Origin: Pantoea eucalypti
GTDB lineage: Bacteria > Pseudomonadota > Gammaproteobacteria > Enterobacterales > Enterobacteriaceae
Direction of reading: 5' to 3'
DNA: 64,000 bases
NCBI RefSeq assembly: GCF_009646115.1
Contig: NZ_CP045720.1
Coordinates: 3,596,001-3,660,000 of the forward strand
Position numbers and translations under genes: made by a program. Positions 9,807-21,382 of the stretch are shown here, piece after piece (the first letter of the stretch is position 1; every line of letters begins with the position of its first letter). The notes under the pieces are model-generated. The model was not told the origin of the DNA, made no database searches, and saw only the letters and a list, made by a program, of their open reading frames with translations.

Positions 9807-11953
9807 GCCTGCTCCTCTTCCGCCATTTTTTTCAGCGTGACGTAATCGGGTTTACCACTGCCCAGCTGCGGCAACTGCTTCATGACGCGGATATCACGCG
9901 GCAGTGCCAGCTCTGGCGCACCCAGCTCGCGGGCTGCTTTCTGCAGCCTGTCGCGCACCAGTTCAGCGTCCGTGGTGAACAGCACCAGTGCCTCGCCGCG
10001 CTGTCCATCCGGACGCAGCGACGCCGCATGTTGTTTCTCCGGCGACGCCTTCAGCGCGATCTGCTCGACGATCTCCAGCGACACCATCTCACCCGCGATC
10101 TTCGCAAAGCGTTTGGCACGTCCCTGAATCTGGCAGAAACCGCCTTCATCGAAGCTGACGATATCACCGGTGTCATACCAGCCCGCTTCAAGATTACCTT
10201 CGCCATCGTCGGCGGCCGGGGCTTCCAGCACGCCAGGATTTTCGACCCGCAGATAGCCCTTCATCACGTTTGGTCCACGCAGTTGCAGGCGTCCGCCCTG
10301 CTCAATGCCCGGCACTGACATCAGGCGTGAATCCATGCCCGGCAGAATGCGTCCCACAGTGTGTGTCTTCGCTGCCATCGGCACATTAATCGCCACAACC
10401 GGCGCGCACTCGGTGACGCCGTAGCCTTCGAGAATGCGAATGCCATACTTCTCGATATAGAGCTGACGGGTGTTCTCCTGCAGCTTCTCCGCACCCGCAA
10501 CGACATAGCGCAGACGGGCAAAATCATAGGGCGCGGCAAAGCGCGCGTAGTTACCCAGGAAGGTTGAGGTGCCGAACAGCACGGTGCAGTTACGGTCATA
10601 AACCAGCTCCGGCACGATGCGATAGTGCAGAGGGCTGGGATAGAGGAAGACCTGAGCACCGGTCATCAGCGGCGTAAACAGCCCGACGGTCAGACCAAAC
10701 GCATGGAACAGCGGCAGCGCCGACATAAAGCGGTCGCGCGGCGTGAAGTCGGCGATGGTGCGGATCTGCTCGACGTTCGCCAGCAGACTTTTATGGGAAT
10801 GCACCACGCCTTTAGGGTTGCCTTCAGAGCCGGAGGTAAACAGCACCATCGCGGCATCTTCCGGCTGTTGAGGTAACTGGGCGCGATGCGGCATCAGCAG
10901 ATGGGCAAGGATCCACAGCTTGTCTTTGCCCGTGACGGTATCTTTCAGATCTTCCAGGTAGATCCACTGCACATCGTCCAGCCCCTGCGGCAGATGCCAC
11001 AGATTGCCTTTGTCCAGGAACTGCCGCGACGTGAAGACGGTTTTAATCTGCGCCGCGGTCAGTGCTGCACGCATGCCGTTAACGCCCGCGCTATAGTTGA
11101 GCATGGCCGGAACGCGCCCGCGCAGTGTGGCACCGAAAATCGCCGCCGCCGTCACGGTGGTATTAGGCAGCAGGAGCCCCACCACTTCACGCGGCTGGCT
11201 GTAACGCTCCAGAATACGGCCTACGCCCAGCGACTTCTTCAGCAGGCCGTTATAGCTGTCGGGTTTGAAATTCACATCTTCGATGCAGCGCTTAAACGCG
11301 CCGTAACGCGTCCGCGCCGCCAGAAACGCCTCAAACAGGGTTTCACGCGGACGCACTGCCATGCGCGCTTCCATCATCACATGATGCAGATGCTCACCGG
11401 CCAGCACGCGGCGATCGCGCGCCCGTTTCGCCTCTGGCATCGGAATGCGGGTGGCGGGCAGAACGGTGAGAGTGATGCGCGGGAACAGGCGACGTTTAAA
11501 CACGCCCGCCAGACGACCAAACGGCGTGTATTCAGCGCCTTCAATGCGCATTGGCACGACGTTAGCGCCGGAACGCGCCGCGACAAAGCCTGCCCCGCTG
11601 TAGATTTTCATCAGCGAGCCGGTAACAGTAATTCGTCCTTCCGGGAAGATGACCACCGGACGGCCCGTATCAATCAGCCGAACCAGCTGCTTCAGCGCCA
11701 TGGGCCGGGTGGGATCCAGCGGCACAAAGTCGATAAAGGGTTTAACCAGACGCATAAACCAGCTTTCGCTGATGGTCGAGTAGACGGCAAACACCGGTTT
11801 AACAGGCAAAAATAGCGCCAGCAACATGCCGTCCAGAAACGACATATGGTTCGGTGTGATCAATACCTTCTGCTTATGCAGTTCGGCGACGTCGCCCCGC
11901 AGTTCGACCCGCCATAACAGGCGAAATATCAGGCGTAAAAATGTGAAAGCCAT
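9803..11953 (-). CDS. aas: 2-acylglycerophosphoethanolamine acyltransferase / acyl-ACP synthetase
   Basis: A bifunctional inner-membrane enzyme that activates fatty acids onto a bound acyl carrier protein and re-acylates 2-acyl-glycerophosphoethanolamine. The 716-residue chain has an N-terminal PlsC-like acyltransferase domain with the HX4D motif (NHMSFLDG, about residues 36-43) and [11 protein letters not shown], then an AMP-forming ligase domain with [17 protein letters not shown] (about residues 375-391) and the GYGVTEC and YDTGDI motifs. It is close to full-length E. coli Aas (719 residues). A good ribosome site (AAGGAG) precedes the ATG. Confidence 0.97.
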   Translation of the reverse strand: MAFTFLRLIFRLLWRVELRGDVAELHKQKVLITPNHMSFLDGMLLALFLPVKPVFAVYSTISESWFMRLVKPFIDFVPLDPTRPMALKQLVRLIDTGRPVVIFPEGRITVTGSLMKIYSGAGFVAARSGANVVPMRIEGAEYTPFGRLAGVFKRRLFPRITLTVLPATRIPMPEAKRARDRRVLAGEHLHHVMMEARMAVRPRETLFEAFLAARTRYGAFKRCIEDVNFKPDSYNGLLKKSLGVGRILERYSQPREVVGLLLPNTTVTAAAIFGATLRGRVPAMLNYSAGVNGMRAALTAAQIKTVFTSRQFLDKGNLWHLPQGLDDVQWIYLEDLKDTVTGKDKLWILAHLLMPHRAQLPQQPEDAAMVLFTSGSEGNPKGVVHSHKSLLANVEQIRTIADFTPRDRFMSALPLFHAFGLTVGLFTPLMTGAQVFLYPSPLHYRIVPELVYDRNCTVLFGTSTFLGNYARFAAPYDFARLRYVVAGAEKLQENTRQLYIEKYGIRILEGYGVTECAPVVAINVPMAAKTHTVGRILPGMDSRLMSVPGIEQGGRLQLRGPNVMKGYLRVENPGVLEAPAADDGEGNLEAGWYDTGDIVSFDEGGFCQIQGRAKRFAKIAGEMVSLEIVEQIALKASPEKQHAASLRPDGQRGEALVLFTTDAELVRDRLQKAARELGAPELALPRDIRVMKQLPQLGSGKPDYVTLKKMAEEEQA

Positions 11954-11965
11954 GCCAGCTCCTTA

Positions 11966-11993
11966 GCATCGTGAAAAATAGCCCTCACGATGC
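11966..11993 (-). repeat. inverted repeat just upstream of aas
   Basis: Perfect 9-bp arms (GCATCGTGA / TCACGATGC) with a 10-nt spacer sit immediately before the aas ribosome site. The hairpin could end the upstream efflux operon or affect aas translation. It has no long T-tract. Confidence 0.45.
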
Positions 11994-12042
11994 AGGATTT
12001 GACGCGGTTCGACAACCGAATTATCGGCAATCTGATACTGCT

Positions 12043-13428
12043 TCAGGGGGCCTGCCAGCCACCGCCCAGCGCGGCAATCAGCGCGACGCTGCTGACCCAC
12101 TGCGTGGTCGCAAGCGTCAGCAAACTCTGCTGTGCGCTCAGGCTGCTGTTCTCAGTGGTCGCCACATCCAGGTAGTCAATCATGCCCGCCTCATACTGCA
12201 GGCGTGTCACCCGCGCCGAAGTCTGGGCCGCGTCGGTGGCGCGCTGCTGCGCGGCGATTTCGCCCTGCAGCGTGTTCAACTCCACCAGCTTATCTTCCAC
12301 CTCCTGCATCGCGGTCAGCACCGTCTGACGATAGGTGGCCACGCTGGCATCCCAGCTTGCCCGCGCCTGATCGACCTTCGCCGAGGTCGCACCCGCGTCG
12401 AGCAATGTACCGCTTAGCGCCGGTCCCAGTGACCAGACGCGGTCCGGCAGCGAGAAGAGCGAATGCAGCACGGAGGCGCTGACACCACCACTCGCGCTCA
12501 GAGTCAGGTCAGGATAGTAACCGGCTACCGCCACACCGATGGCGGCATTGGCGGCGGCCATATTACGTTCGGCGTACGCGATATCGGGACGGCGCTGTAA
12601 CAGCTCGCCCGGCAGGGCTGCCGGAATCGCGGGTAATGTGGCCGTCAGTGGCGCAGCGGGCAGACTGAAGTCGGCCGGAGCTTTGCCGATCAGCAGTGCA
12701 ATGGCGTGCTCCATCTGCGCACGCTGCCACTGATAATCCTGCGCCGAGGCGCTGGCGCTCTCCCGTTGCAGCTGCGCCTGGGCCAGCGTGGCACGCGACG
12801 CGGTGCCCGCCTGATACTGGCTGGTGATCACGTTCAGATAGTGCTGATAAGCATCAACGCTCTGCTGATAGAGCGCGATTTTCTGATCCATGATGCGCAG
12901 CTGGAAATAGTCCTGCGCCAGCTCAGACTGGGCACTCAGCGTGATGTTGGCCAGTTCTGCCGCGCTGGCCGAAGCACTGGCGCGGTTCTCCTCCAGCGTG
13001 CGCCGCAGTTTACCCCACAGATCCAGCTCCCAGCTGGCACTCAATTCCGCCTGATGGCTGCTGCTGGTGGTGCGAACGCTGCTGTTGGTGGCATGGCTGC
13101 CGCTGCGCGTTACGCTGCCGTCATAGTCCAGCGAGGGAAACAGCGCTGCACGTGACTCAGCCGCCAGAGCCTGCGCCTGCCGGTACTGCGCGGCATAGGT
13201 TGCTACGTTCTGATTTGACACGCTGACCTGGCTCAACAGCCCGCTCAGCGTGGCGTCATGGTAAACCGTCCACCACTCGCCTTTGCTTTGCGCATCCAGC
13301 GGTGTCGCCGGCTGCCAGCCTCGGGCCTCTTTATAGTGAACCGGCATCGCTACAGACGGGCGCTGATAGTCAGGACCCACGCTACAGCCGCACAGCAGCA
13401 TCACAACAAACGGGATGAGAGGTTTCAT
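12043..13428 (-). CDS. RND efflux outer-membrane lipoprotein (NodT/OpmB family)
   Basis: The outer-membrane channel of a tripartite pump. It is 461 residues long, with a lipoprotein signal peptide (Cys15 in the LLCGC lipobox) and the two repeated OEP halves of the TolC fold: long Ala/Gln-rich helices around residues 65-230 and 280-445. Motifs include SVGPDYQRP near the start, ELDLWGKLRRT, LLQRRPDIAYAERNM and GGGWQ at the C-terminus. It starts 3 bp after the second permease gene, so it is the last gene of the operon. E. coli mdtABC lacks a dedicated channel gene; the arrangement is like Pseudomonas muxABC-opmB. Confidence 0.9.
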   Translation of the reverse strand: MKPLIPFVVMLLCGCSVGPDYQRPSVAMPVHYKEARGWQPATPLDAQSKGEWWTVYHDATLSGLLSQVSVSNQNVATYAAQYRQAQALAAESRAALFPSLDYDGSVTRSGSHATNSSVRTTSSSHQAELSASWELDLWGKLRRTLEENRASASASAAELANITLSAQSELAQDYFQLRIMDQKIALYQQSVDAYQHYLNVITSQYQAGTASRATLAQAQLQRESASASAQDYQWQRAQMEHAIALLIGKAPADFSLPAAPLTATLPAIPAALPGELLQRRPDIAYAERNMAAANAAIGVAVAGYYPDLTLSASGGVSASVLHSLFSLPDRVWSLGPALSGTLLDAGATSAKVDQARASWDASVATYRQTVLTAMQEVEDKLVELNTLQGEIAAQQRATDAAQTSARVTRLQYEAGMIDYLDVATTENSSLSAQQSLLTLATTQWVSSVALIAALGGGWQAP

Positions 13429-13431
13429 GGA

Positions 13432-16400
13432 TCAGGATTCCGCAGGGCGCAAACGACGCCATTGACGTTGAGTGGCACGGCCCAGACGATCGAGCCAAAG
13501 ATAAACAACCGGCGTGGTGAACAGTGTCAGCAGCTGGCTAAGCGCCAGCCCACCTGCAATCGCTATCCCCAGCGGACTGCGCAGGTCGGCATCACCGCCG
13601 CTGCCCAGCGCCAGCGGCAAGGCGCCAAAAAAGGCGGCCAGTGTGGTCATCATGATTGGCCGGAAGCGCATCAGGCACGCCTGGGTGATCGCCTGCTGCG
13701 GCGACATGCCCAGCCGCCGCTCCGCATCAATGGCGAAATCAATCATCATGATGGCGTTCTTTTTCACGATGCCGATCAACAGGATGATGCCAATCAGCGC
13801 GATCACCGTGAGCTGCGTGTTGGTCAGCAGCAGCAGCAGCATCGCTCCGACGCCCGCTGACGGCAGCGTCGAGAGAATGGTCAGCGGATGGATATAGCTC
13901 TCATAGAGCACGCCGAGCACGATGTAGACCGCCGCCAGCGCCGCCAGAATCAGCCACGGCATGGTTGCGGTCAGCTGTGAAAAGGCCGCGGCGGTACCGG
14001 CAAAACCGGCATGAATGGTCGAGGGCAGGCCCAGCTTCGCCATCGCCTGTTTAATCAGTAACTGCGCCTGCTCCAGCGAAACGCCATCATTGAGGTTAAA
14101 TGCCACCGTGCTGGTGGCAGACTGGCCCTGATGCGCTACCGACAGCGGCGCGTTGCCACCGCTGAAACGGACAAAGGCGGAGAGCGGCACGCGATCACCG
14201 CTGTCGTTAATCACATAGAGTTGCTGTAGCGTCGCCGGATTCGCGGTGTCGCTGTCCTGCAGCGACATCACCACGTGATACTGATTCAGAGTGTGATAGA
14301 GCGTGGCGATCTGCCGCTGGCTGAAGGCATTATTCAGCAGTGTATCCAGCATTTTCACGTTGACGCCCAGTCGGGTGGCGCGGTCGCGGTCAATCGTCAG
14401 CTCCACCTCCTGACCGCCCGTCTGCGAGTCGGAATCTACGCTGTTAAGCTGGGGAATGGCTGCCAGCGCCGCCTGCACTTTCGGCGTCCAGACCCGCAGC
14501 AGCGCAAGATCGTCCGCCTGCAGGCTGTATTGATACGTCGCGTTAGCGCTACGTCCGCCAATGTGCAGATCCTGCGCCGCCATCAGGAACATCTGCGCCC
14601 CGGCGATATGGCTGGTTTTGCGCGTCAGTCGGTTAGCCACTTCAGTAGCCGTGGCATCGCGCTGGCTAAAATCCTTAAGCCGCACAAAGAAGTTGGCGCT
14701 GTTGCGGGAGCCAAACATCCCGCTGCCCATAGACGACATCACACTCTCGACCGCCGGATCTTTCTGAATGATCTTTGTAAACATCAGCATTTTCGGCTTC
14801 ATCGCCTGGAATGAGATGTTCTGATCGGCACGCAGCGCGCCCATCAGCAGCCCGGTGTCCTGATTGGGGAAAAAGCCCTTTTGCACCACGGTAAAGAGAA
14901 AAACGTTCAGCAGCACGGTCAGCAGCAGGCTGAGCAGCGTCAGCTTCTGATGGCGCATCACCCAGGCCAGCCCGCGTCCGTAGGCAGCCAGCAGGCGGTT
15001 CAGCTGATTTTCAATAAACTGATAAAGCGGATGTGGTCGCTGGCTGACGGGCGGTTTGGGCTTTAGCAGGCGTGCGCAGAGCATCGGTGTCAGGCTGAGT
15101 GAGACGAACAGCGAGATCAGCAGCGACACGGTGAGCGTTACGGCGAATTCGCGGAACAGCCGTCCAACAATGCTGCCCATCAGCAGGATCGGGATAAACA
15201 CCGCAATCAGCGACACGGTCATCGACAGCACGGTGAAGCTCACCTCCTGCGCCCCGCGCAGCGCCGCCCGCAGCGGACTCAGCCCACGCTCAATATGGCG
15301 AGTGATATTCTCCAGCACCACAATCGCATCATCCACCACGAAGCCAGTGGAGACGATCAGCGCCATCAGCGACAGGTTATCCAGGCTGTAACCCAGCAGG
15401 TACATCACCGCGCAGGTGCCGATCAGCGACACCGGCAGCGCCAGCGCCGGAATGATCACTGCCTGCAAATTGCGCAGGAAAATAAACACCACCGCTATCA
15501 CCAGCAGCACCGCGATCAGCAGCGTCTCTTCGGTGTCATACAGTGAGGCGCGCACGCCGGGCGAACGGTCAACTACCACTTTCAGCTGGCTGTCAGCGGG
15601 CAGACTCTTTTCCAGCAGCGGCAACTGCGCTTTGATCGCGTCGATGGTTTCGAGCATGTTCGCGCCCGCCTGACGTTTAATGCCGATCATCACCGCAGGC
15701 GTGGCATTGAGGAATCCCGCCTGATAACGATCTTCCACCGAGTCATAGACTGTGGCGACGTCGCGCAGCCGCACCGCCTTGCCCTGCTGCCAGGTGATGA
15801 TCAGATCGCGGTAGCTGGCGGCCTTTTCCAGCTGTCCGTTGCTGTCCACCAGCCACGACTGGTCACTGCTCTGCAAAATCCCCTTAGGCAGATTGGTGGT
15901 GCTGTTGGCGACAGCGGCGCGCACCGTCTCCAGCGAGATGCCGTAATGCGTCAGCTTCAGCGGCTGCAGATCGATGCGCACCGCGGGTAAGGCGCTGCCC
16001 ATCAGCGAGACTTCGCCGACGCCCTGCACCTGCCCCATCACCTGTTCGATTTTGCTCTCTGCCAGGTCATAAAGCTCGCCGGGCGAGCGGGTGGCGGAGG
16101 TCAGCGCCAGCATGACAATTGGCGCATCTGACGGGTTGGCTTTGCGATAAGTGGGCAGCGAGGCCATCGCGCTCGGCAGCAGGCTGCGCGCCGCGTTGAT
16201 CGCCGCCTGTACGTCGCGTGCCGCGCCATTGATATCGCGGTCCAGATCAAACTGCAGGATGACCGTGCTGGAGCCCTGCGAACTGCTGGAGGTCATCTCA
16301 CTAATACCGGCAATCTGCCCCAGCGAACGTTCCAGCGGCGTCGCGACGGTGGCGGCCATGGTCTCCGGGCTGGCCCCCGCCAGGCTGGCGCTGACCATGA

Positions 16401-16533
16401 TGGTCGGGAAATCGACCTGCGGCAGCGGTGCCACCGGCAGCAGCCGGTAGCCCAGCGCGCCGAGCAACAGTATCGCCAGCGTCAGCAGCAGCGTCGCCAC
16501 CGGACGAAAGATAAACAGCCGGGTCAGATTCAT
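13432..16533 (-). CDS. mdtC: RND efflux permease, MdtC/MuxC type
   Basis: Inner-membrane proton/drug antiporter of the HAE1 RND family, 1033 residues. The N-terminal helix ([17 protein letters not shown]) is followed by the porter-domain start [20 protein letters not shown] and the TM4 proton-relay segment [16 protein letters not shown]. The repeated second half contains [14 protein letters not shown]. Best overall match is MdtC, the partner that forms a heterotrimer with MdtB. Its start overlaps the end of the MdtB-type gene by 4 bp. Confidence 0.88.
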   Translation of the reverse strand: MNLTRLFIFRPVATLLLTLAILLLGALGYRLLPVAPLPQVDFPTIMVSASLAGASPETMAATVATPLERSLGQIAGISEMTSSSSQGSSTVILQFDLDRDINGAARDVQAAINAARSLLPSAMASLPTYRKANPSDAPIVMLALTSATRSPGELYDLAESKIEQVMGQVQGVGEVSLMGSALPAVRIDLQPLKLTHYGISLETVRAAVANSTTNLPKGILQSSDQSWLVDSNGQLEKAASYRDLIITWQQGKAVRLRDVATVYDSVEDRYQAGFLNATPAVMIGIKRQAGANMLETIDAIKAQLPLLEKSLPADSQLKVVVDRSPGVRASLYDTEETLLIAVLLVIAVVFIFLRNLQAVIIPALALPVSLIGTCAVMYLLGYSLDNLSLMALIVSTGFVVDDAIVVLENITRHIERGLSPLRAALRGAQEVSFTVLSMTVSLIAVFIPILLMGSIVGRLFREFAVTLTVSLLISLFVSLSLTPMLCARLLKPKPPVSQRPHPLYQFIENQLNRLLAAYGRGLAWVMRHQKLTLLSLLLTVLLNVFLFTVVQKGFFPNQDTGLLMGALRADQNISFQAMKPKMLMFTKIIQKDPAVESVMSSMGSGMFGSRNSANFFVRLKDFSQRDATATEVANRLTRKTSHIAGAQMFLMAAQDLHIGGRSANATYQYSLQADDLALLRVWTPKVQAALAAIPQLNSVDSDSQTGGQEVELTIDRDRATRLGVNVKMLDTLLNNAFSQRQIATLYHTLNQYHVVMSLQDSDTANPATLQQLYVINDSGDRVPLSAFVRFSGGNAPLSVAHQGQSATSTVAFNLNDGVSLEQAQLLIKQAMAKLGLPSTIHAGFAGTAAAFSQLTATMPWLILAALAAVYIVLGVLYESYIHPLTILSTLPSAGVGAMLLLLLTNTQLTVIALIGIILLIGIVKKNAIMMIDFAIDAERRLGMSPQQAITQACLMRFRPIMMTTLAAFFGALPLALGSGGDADLRSPLGIAIAGGLALSQLLTLFTTPVVYLWLDRLGRATQRQWRRLRPAES

Positions 16534-19500
16534 TGCCCGCTCCGCGCCTGCTGCTGACGGCGTTTCACCCAGGCGTTGCCGCGCTGCGCCAGCCCATCAA
16601 ACAGCAGGTAGATCACCGGCGTGGAGAAGAGTGTCAGCACCTGACTGACAATCAGCCCGCCGACAATCACCAGCCCCAGCGGCTGCCGCAGCTCTGCGCC
16701 CGAGCCGGAGGCCAGCATCAGCGGTAACGCGCCGAGCAACGCCGCCATGGTCGTCATCAGGATCGGGCGGAAGCGCAGCAGACAGGCCTGATGAATCGCG
16801 TCACGCGGGCTGAGATGCTGCTTGTGTTCTGCCTCCAGCGCGAAGTCGATCATCATGATGGCGTTCTTTTTCACGATACCGATGAGCAGGATGACCCCAA
16901 TCAGCGCAATCAGGCTGAACTCCGTGCCTGCCAGCAACAGCGTCAGCAGCGCGCCCACCGCCGCCGACGGCAGCGTTGAGAGAATGGTGACCGGATGGAT
17001 AAAGCTCTCGTAGAGGATGCCGAGTACCACATACATAGTGATCAGCGCCGCCAGAATCAGCCACAGCGTGTTGCCGGTGGCACTCTGGAACGCCGAGGTT
17101 TCGCCCTGGTAACGCAGCGTGGTGCTCTCTGGCAGGTGCAACTGCTGCCGCACGTCGGCGATCGCCCGCTGCCCATCCTCCAGCGAGTAGCCCGGATTAA
17201 GGTTGAAGGAGATCATCACCGCCGGAAACTGATTCAGCCGCATGTGCATCAGCGAGCCGGTGCGCTGATGAATAGTGGCGATAGCGGTAAGTTTCACCAT
17301 GCCGCTGCTGGCCGTGTCGCTATCAGAAGCTGAGCTGGACGTCGACGTTGATGAAGACGTTGATGTTGATGACGAAGCCGTGGATGAAGCCGTGCTGGTG
17401 GTTGATGACGAGCTGCTGCCGGAAGAGGGCTGCAGATAAACATCATCAAACGACGCCGGACCCTGCTGGTAAGCCGGAGCCACTTCCAGCACCACCCGAT
17501 ACTGATTCGACTGGGTGAAAATAGTCGAGACCAGACGCTGACCAAAAGCGTTATAGAGCGCGGTGTCCACGTCCGACGCAGTAATGCCAAAGCGCGCCGC
17601 TTTATCGCGGTTCAGCTCAACGTATGAGACGCGCCCCTGATCCTGCAGGTTACTTACCACGCCATTAAATTCGGGACGCTGCTGCAACGCCGCCACCATT
17701 TTTGACGACCCGCTGACCAGATTTTCACTGTCGGCGTCGTCCAGGGTGAACTGATACTGACTCGGCGAGACCTGGTCGTTGACGGTGAGATCCTGCGCCG
17801 GTTGCAGATAGAGCCGGATACCTGGCACATCGGCGGTCGCCTGTTGCAGTTGTTTAATCACCTCATCCGCTTTCACATCACGCGAGCCAAATGGCTTAAG
17901 GTTGATCTGTAACCGTCCGCTGTTGAGGCTGGTGTTGGTGCCGTCGATGCCAATCGTCGATGAGACGCTTTCCACCGCCGGGTTTTTCAGAATCAGAGCC
18001 GACAATGCCTGCTGCCGCGTGGCCATCGCTTTAAATGAGACATCCTGTGAGGCGACAGTAATGCCCTGAATCAGCCCGGTATCCTGGGTCGGAAAGAAGC
18101 CCTTCGGCACCATCATATAGAGCAGCGCGGTCAGCCCGAAGGTCGCCAGCGCCACCAGCAGCGTCAGTTTCTGATGGTTAAGTACCACGGTCAGCAGCCG
18201 GTCATAGCCGCGCACCAGCGCATCGAAAAGTTCGCCGCCCTTGCGGGAAAAAGTTGACTGCTGTTCGGGCGGAATGTGGCGCAGCAGATACGCACACAGC
18301 ATTGGCGTCAGAGTCAGCGACACCAGCATCGACACCAGAATCGCCACCGCCAGCGTGATCGCGAACTCCCGAAACAGTCGCCCGACCACATCACCCATAA
18401 ACAGCAGCGGGATCAGTACGGCAATCAGTGAAAAGGTGAGCGAGATGATGGTGAAGCCAATCTGCTGTGAGCCCTTCAGCGCCGCCTCCATCGGCGACTC
18501 GCCCTGCTCCAGCCGCCGGGAAATGTTCTCGACCACCACGATGGCGTCATCAATAACAAAACCGGTGGCGATAGTCAGCGCCATCAGCGACAGGTTATTC
18601 AGGCTGAAGCCTGCCAGATACATCACACCAAAGGTGCCGATCAGCGACAGCGGCACCGCCACGCTGGGGATCAGCGTAGCGGCCACGTTGCGCAGGAACA
18701 GGAAGGTCACCATCACCACCAGCGCAATCGACAGCATCAGCTCAAACTGCACATCACTGATCGAGGCGCGGATGGTCTGAGTGCGGTCGGAGAGAATCGT
18801 CATCTTCACCCCGTCCGGCAGTGCCGCCTGCAGCGCGGGGAGCTGCGCCTTGATGTTGTCCACCACCTGAATTACGTTTGCGCCCGGCTGGCGCTGCACG
18901 CTAATCACAATCGCCGGCTGGTTGTTGGCCCACGCCGACTGGAAGCTGTTCTCCGGGCCCTGTTCAATATGGGCGATATCTTTCAGGCGCAGCGCCGCGC
19001 CGTTCTCATAGGTGAGGATCAGGTTGCCGTACGCGTCGGCGGTGCGCAGCTGGTCGTTGGCGTCGATGGTGACCGAATGATATTTCCCGTCAAAGCCGCC
19101 TTTAGAGCCATTAACGTTGCTGTTGCCAATCAGCGTATTCACCGCCTCCAGCGTCAGATGATGCGCCGCCAGCGCCTGAGGATTCATCTGCACCCGAATC
19201 GCGGGCTGATGTCCGCCCGCCAGCGTCACCATCCCGACACCGGAGATCTGCGACAGCTTTAGTGCTACCCGGGTATTGACCAGATCCTGCACCTCGGTCA
19301 GCGGCAGCGTGCTGGAGCTCGCCGCCAGCGTCACCACTGCACTGTCCGCCGGGTTAACCTTTTTGTAGGTCGGCGGATTGGGCAGATTGTCGGGCAGCAG
19401 GTTATTCGCCGCATTGATCGCTGCCTGCACCTCCTGCTCGGCGACATCCAGCGAGAGATCGAGGCTGAACTTCAGGGTAATGATCGACGCGCCGCTGGCG

Positions 19501-19751
19501 CTGGTGGAGCTCATCTGGCTCAGCCCGGCCATCTGCCCTAACTGGCGCTCCAGCGGCGAGGTGACTGACGACGCCATAACATCCGGGCTGGCGCCCGGAT
19601 AGAGCGTGGTGACCTGAATGGTCGGATAGTCGACCTGCGGCAGCGCCGAGGTCGACAGAAATTTATAGGCAAAAATGCCAGAGATCAGCACGCCGACCAT
19701 CAGCAGGATGGTGGCGACCGGACGCAGAATAAACAGGCGAGACGGGTTCAT
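16530..19751 (-). CDS. mdtB: RND efflux permease, MdtB/MuxB type, with Ser/Thr insertion
   Basis: Inner-membrane RND permease of 1073 residues, longer than E. coli MdtB (1040). Family landmarks are [56 protein letters not shown] and [18 protein letters not shown]. The extra length is a low-complexity stretch at about residues 774-817 (DNA about 17300-17430) made almost only of Ser and Thr with a few Ala and Asp, placed in the second periplasmic porter region. The reading frame is intact across it. It overlaps mdtA and mdtC by 4 bp each, indicating tight coupling. Confidence 0.88.
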   Translation of the reverse strand: MNPSRLFILRPVATILLMVGVLISGIFAYKFLSTSALPQVDYPTIQVTTLYPGASPDVMASSVTSPLERQLGQMAGLSQMSSTSASGASIITLKFSLDLSLDVAEQEVQAAINAANNLLPDNLPNPPTYKKVNPADSAVVTLAASSSTLPLTEVQDLVNTRVALKLSQISGVGMVTLAGGHQPAIRVQMNPQALAAHHLTLEAVNTLIGNSNVNGSKGGFDGKYHSVTIDANDQLRTADAYGNLILTYENGAALRLKDIAHIEQGPENSFQSAWANNQPAIVISVQRQPGANVIQVVDNIKAQLPALQAALPDGVKMTILSDRTQTIRASISDVQFELMLSIALVVMVTFLFLRNVAATLIPSVAVPLSLIGTFGVMYLAGFSLNNLSLMALTIATGFVIDDAIVVVENISRRLEQGESPMEAALKGSQQIGFTIISLTFSLIAVLIPLLFMGDVVGRLFREFAITLAVAILVSMLVSLTLTPMLCAYLLRHIPPEQQSTFSRKGGELFDALVRGYDRLLTVVLNHQKLTLLVALATFGLTALLYMMVPKGFFPTQDTGLIQGITVASQDVSFKAMATRQQALSALILKNPAVESVSSTIGIDGTNTSLNSGRLQINLKPFGSRDVKADEVIKQLQQATADVPGIRLYLQPAQDLTVNDQVSPSQYQFTLDDADSENLVSGSSKMVAALQQRPEFNGVVSNLQDQGRVSYVELNRDKAARFGITASDVDTALYNAFGQRLVSTIFTQSNQYRVVLEVAPAYQQGPASFDDVYLQPSSGSSSSSTTSTASSTASSSTSTSSSTSTSSSASDSDTASSGMVKLTAIATIHQRTGSLMHMRLNQFPAVMISFNLNPGYSLEDGQRAIADVRQQLHLPESTTLRYQGETSAFQSATGNTLWLILAALITMYVVLGILYESFIHPVTILSTLPSAAVGALLTLLLAGTEFSLIALIGVILLIGIVKKNAIMMIDFALEAEHKQHLSPRDAIHQACLLRFRPILMTTMAALLGALPLMLASGSGAELRQPLGLVIVGGLIVSQVLTLFSTPVIYLLFDGLAQRGNAWVKRRQQQARSGQ

Positions 19752-20956
19752 TTCGACACGGCACCGGCAGCAGGTGTCTCATCGGCCAGCGTGACTTTGC
19801 TGCCGCTGGTGAGGCGATCGATCCCTTCTGTCACCAGCCGATCGCCTGGCGAAACGCCGCTGAGGATCGCCTGCTGATCGTCGCCGAACGCAGGGCCAGT
19901 GGTGACCGCTTTGCGCGTGACGGTGTTATCCTGATTGATCACAAAGACAAAGCTGCCGTCGCTGCTCAACTGCAGCGCCTGCGCCGGGATCACCGTCGCG
20001 CCTTTCAGCACCCGGATCTGCAGTCGCAGATTGACAAACTGGTTAGCAAACAGCGACTCATCCTGGTTGGCGAATACCGCTTTCAGCGCCACGGTGCCGG
20101 TGGCGGTGTCGATCTGGTTGCTGATGAACTTTACTTCGCCGCTGGCGAGCTGATGCTGGTTGTCCTGATCAAACAGCGTGGCGGGCAGGCTCTGGCCCTG
20201 ATGCAGGACGCTGACCAGCGCCGGGATATCGCTTTGCGGCACGCTAAAGGTCACGGCGGCGGGCTGCATCTGGGTGATCGTCACCAGGCCCGTGCTGCTG
20301 GCGCTCTGAACCATGTTGCCGGGATCGATCTGACGCAAACCGACGCGCCCGCTGATCGGAGCGGTGATGCGGGCATATTCAATGCTCAGCTTTGCACTGG
20401 CGATCTGCGCCTGATCGGCGGCGACCGCACCGCGATACTGCCCGACGGTGGCAATCTGGCTGTCCAGATCCTGACGCGCCAGCGCGTCCTGTGCCGCCAG
20501 TTTGCGGTAGCGCGCCAGCGTCAGTTCGGCGCTGTTCAACAGCGCCTGATTTTCGCTGAGTTCGCCCTGATACTGGTTCAGCGTCGCCTGATAGCTGCGC
20601 GGATCGATCTGCGCCAGCAACTGCCCGGCACTGACCTTCTGCCCTTCGGTAAAGAAAACCTGCTCCAGCTGGCCGTCAACGCGGCTGGTCACCGTCACGC
20701 TGGCGTTGGGGATCACCGTGCCGAGCGCATTGAGCCACACCGGCACATCCGCCGTGCTGGCCATACCGCTGTGAACCAGCGTCGCCCCGCCGCCCATCAT
20801 GCCATGCGCGCCATGCCTGCCCGGCGGCATCCCCTCACCCGGCCCATGACCCGCCGTCAGCAGACGCCAGATAACGCCCGCGACAATCGCAACCACCAGC
20901 AACAGGAGCAGCCATTTGAGCCCAAAAGTACGCCCGGGGCGAGAAAGGTGAGTCAT
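19748..20956 (-). CDS. mdtA: RND efflux periplasmic adaptor (membrane fusion protein), MdtA type
   Basis: The adaptor that links the RND permease to the outer-membrane channel. The 402-residue chain has one N-terminal anchor helix (about residues 14-31), then a Gly/His/Met-rich segment (37-57) and a lipoyl-like half motif with [18 protein letters not shown]. Next come an alpha-hairpin, a second lipoyl half ([22 protein letters not shown]) and beta-barrel domains. The upstream in-frame TTG (20962) is less likely than the ATG at 20956, which follows GAAGAG. First gene of the mdtA-mdtB-mdtC-channel operon. Confidence 0.88.
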   Translation of the reverse strand: MTHLSRPGRTFGLKWLLLLLVVAIVAGVIWRLLTAGHGPGEGMPPGRHGAHGMMGGGATLVHSGMASTADVPVWLNALGTVIPNASVTVTSRVDGQLEQVFFTEGQKVSAGQLLAQIDPRSYQATLNQYQGELSENQALLNSAELTLARYRKLAAQDALARQDLDSQIATVGQYRGAVAADQAQIASAKLSIEYARITAPISGRVGLRQIDPGNMVQSASSTGLVTITQMQPAAVTFSVPQSDIPALVSVLHQGQSLPATLFDQDNQHQLASGEVKFISNQIDTATGTVALKAVFANQDESLFANQFVNLRLQIRVLKGATVIPAQALQLSSDGSFVFVINQDNTVTRKAVTTGPAFGDDQQAILSGVSPGDRLVTEGIDRLTSGSKVTLADETPAAGAVSK

Positions 20957-21176
20957 CGTCAAACTCTTCAGGTAAGCAGAAAAAGAAATCCCGGAACATG
21001 CGGAATGCGGCAGTGTGAACCGGCTGAGGCGAGCAAAAAAACGCCAGGGTTCACGGCGGCCATTATCGGTGAAAGCCGACGCGCCTTTCTATTGGCAAAC
21101 TGTCAGGGTTTCGTTAAGAACGATGATGATTTAACGGCGGTTATACAGCGGGGAAGAGAGCGTCCGGCGAGCAGGC
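20957..21176. other. intergenic region upstream of the efflux operon
   Basis: About 220 bp between the first efflux gene and the 3' end of the nearer Omr-family sRNA. No convincing open frame is present. The promoter of the efflux operon must lie here or come from read-through of the sRNA terminator. I could not identify a clear -35/-10 pair or a BaeR-type box by eye. Confidence 0.4.
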
Positions 21177-21268
21177 AAAAAAAACCCACGCATCTGCGTG
21201 GGTTGGTGTAATAACAGGGATCTCACTGCCGAAGCGGTGTTGTTTTCACACCCATCAATACCTCTGGG
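21177..21268 (-). ncRNA. omrA/B: OmrA/OmrB-family small RNA (copy 1, 92 nt)
   Basis: The minus strand reads CCCAGAGGTATTGATGGGTG at its 5' end, the conserved base-pairing region of OmrA/OmrB. It ends in ACACCAACC followed by a GC-rich terminator stem (ACCCACGCAGATGCGTGGGT) and eight T residues. E. coli OmrA and OmrB are Hfq-dependent, OmpR-activated regulators of outer-membrane and curli/flagellar genes and are also encoded between aas and galR. The middle part contains a small UUCG-loop hairpin and differs from the second copy, as in the E. coli pair, where only the two ends are conserved. Confidence 0.92.
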
Positions 21269-21310
21269 ACTGCTATCCTCGCACTGATTGACCGCGCGGG
21301 GACAGCGAGA

Positions 21311-21339
21311 AAACGCAACCGAATTCGGGGAAGTGCAAC
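21311..21339 (-). promoter_or_regulatory. putative OmpR-like direct repeats upstream of Omr copy 1
   Basis: Minus-strand boxes GTTGCGTTT (21311-21319) and GTTGCACTT (21331-21339) lie 20 bp apart. Their distances from the sRNA start (43 and 63 bases) are identical to those of matching boxes before copy 2. Two-turn spacing and the GTTRCA-like core fit tandem OmpR half-sites. OmpR control is known for E. coli omrA/B; binding here is inferred. Confidence 0.6.
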
Positions 21340-21382
21340 GAGGTGTGAATATCTTTCACGTCTCGCTTACACTCTGATTCCA

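Noticed and set aside
17300..17430. Frameshift or inserted element in the MdtB-type gene
   Set aside because: The reading frame and family similarity continue on both sides; there are no target-site duplications or terminal repeats.
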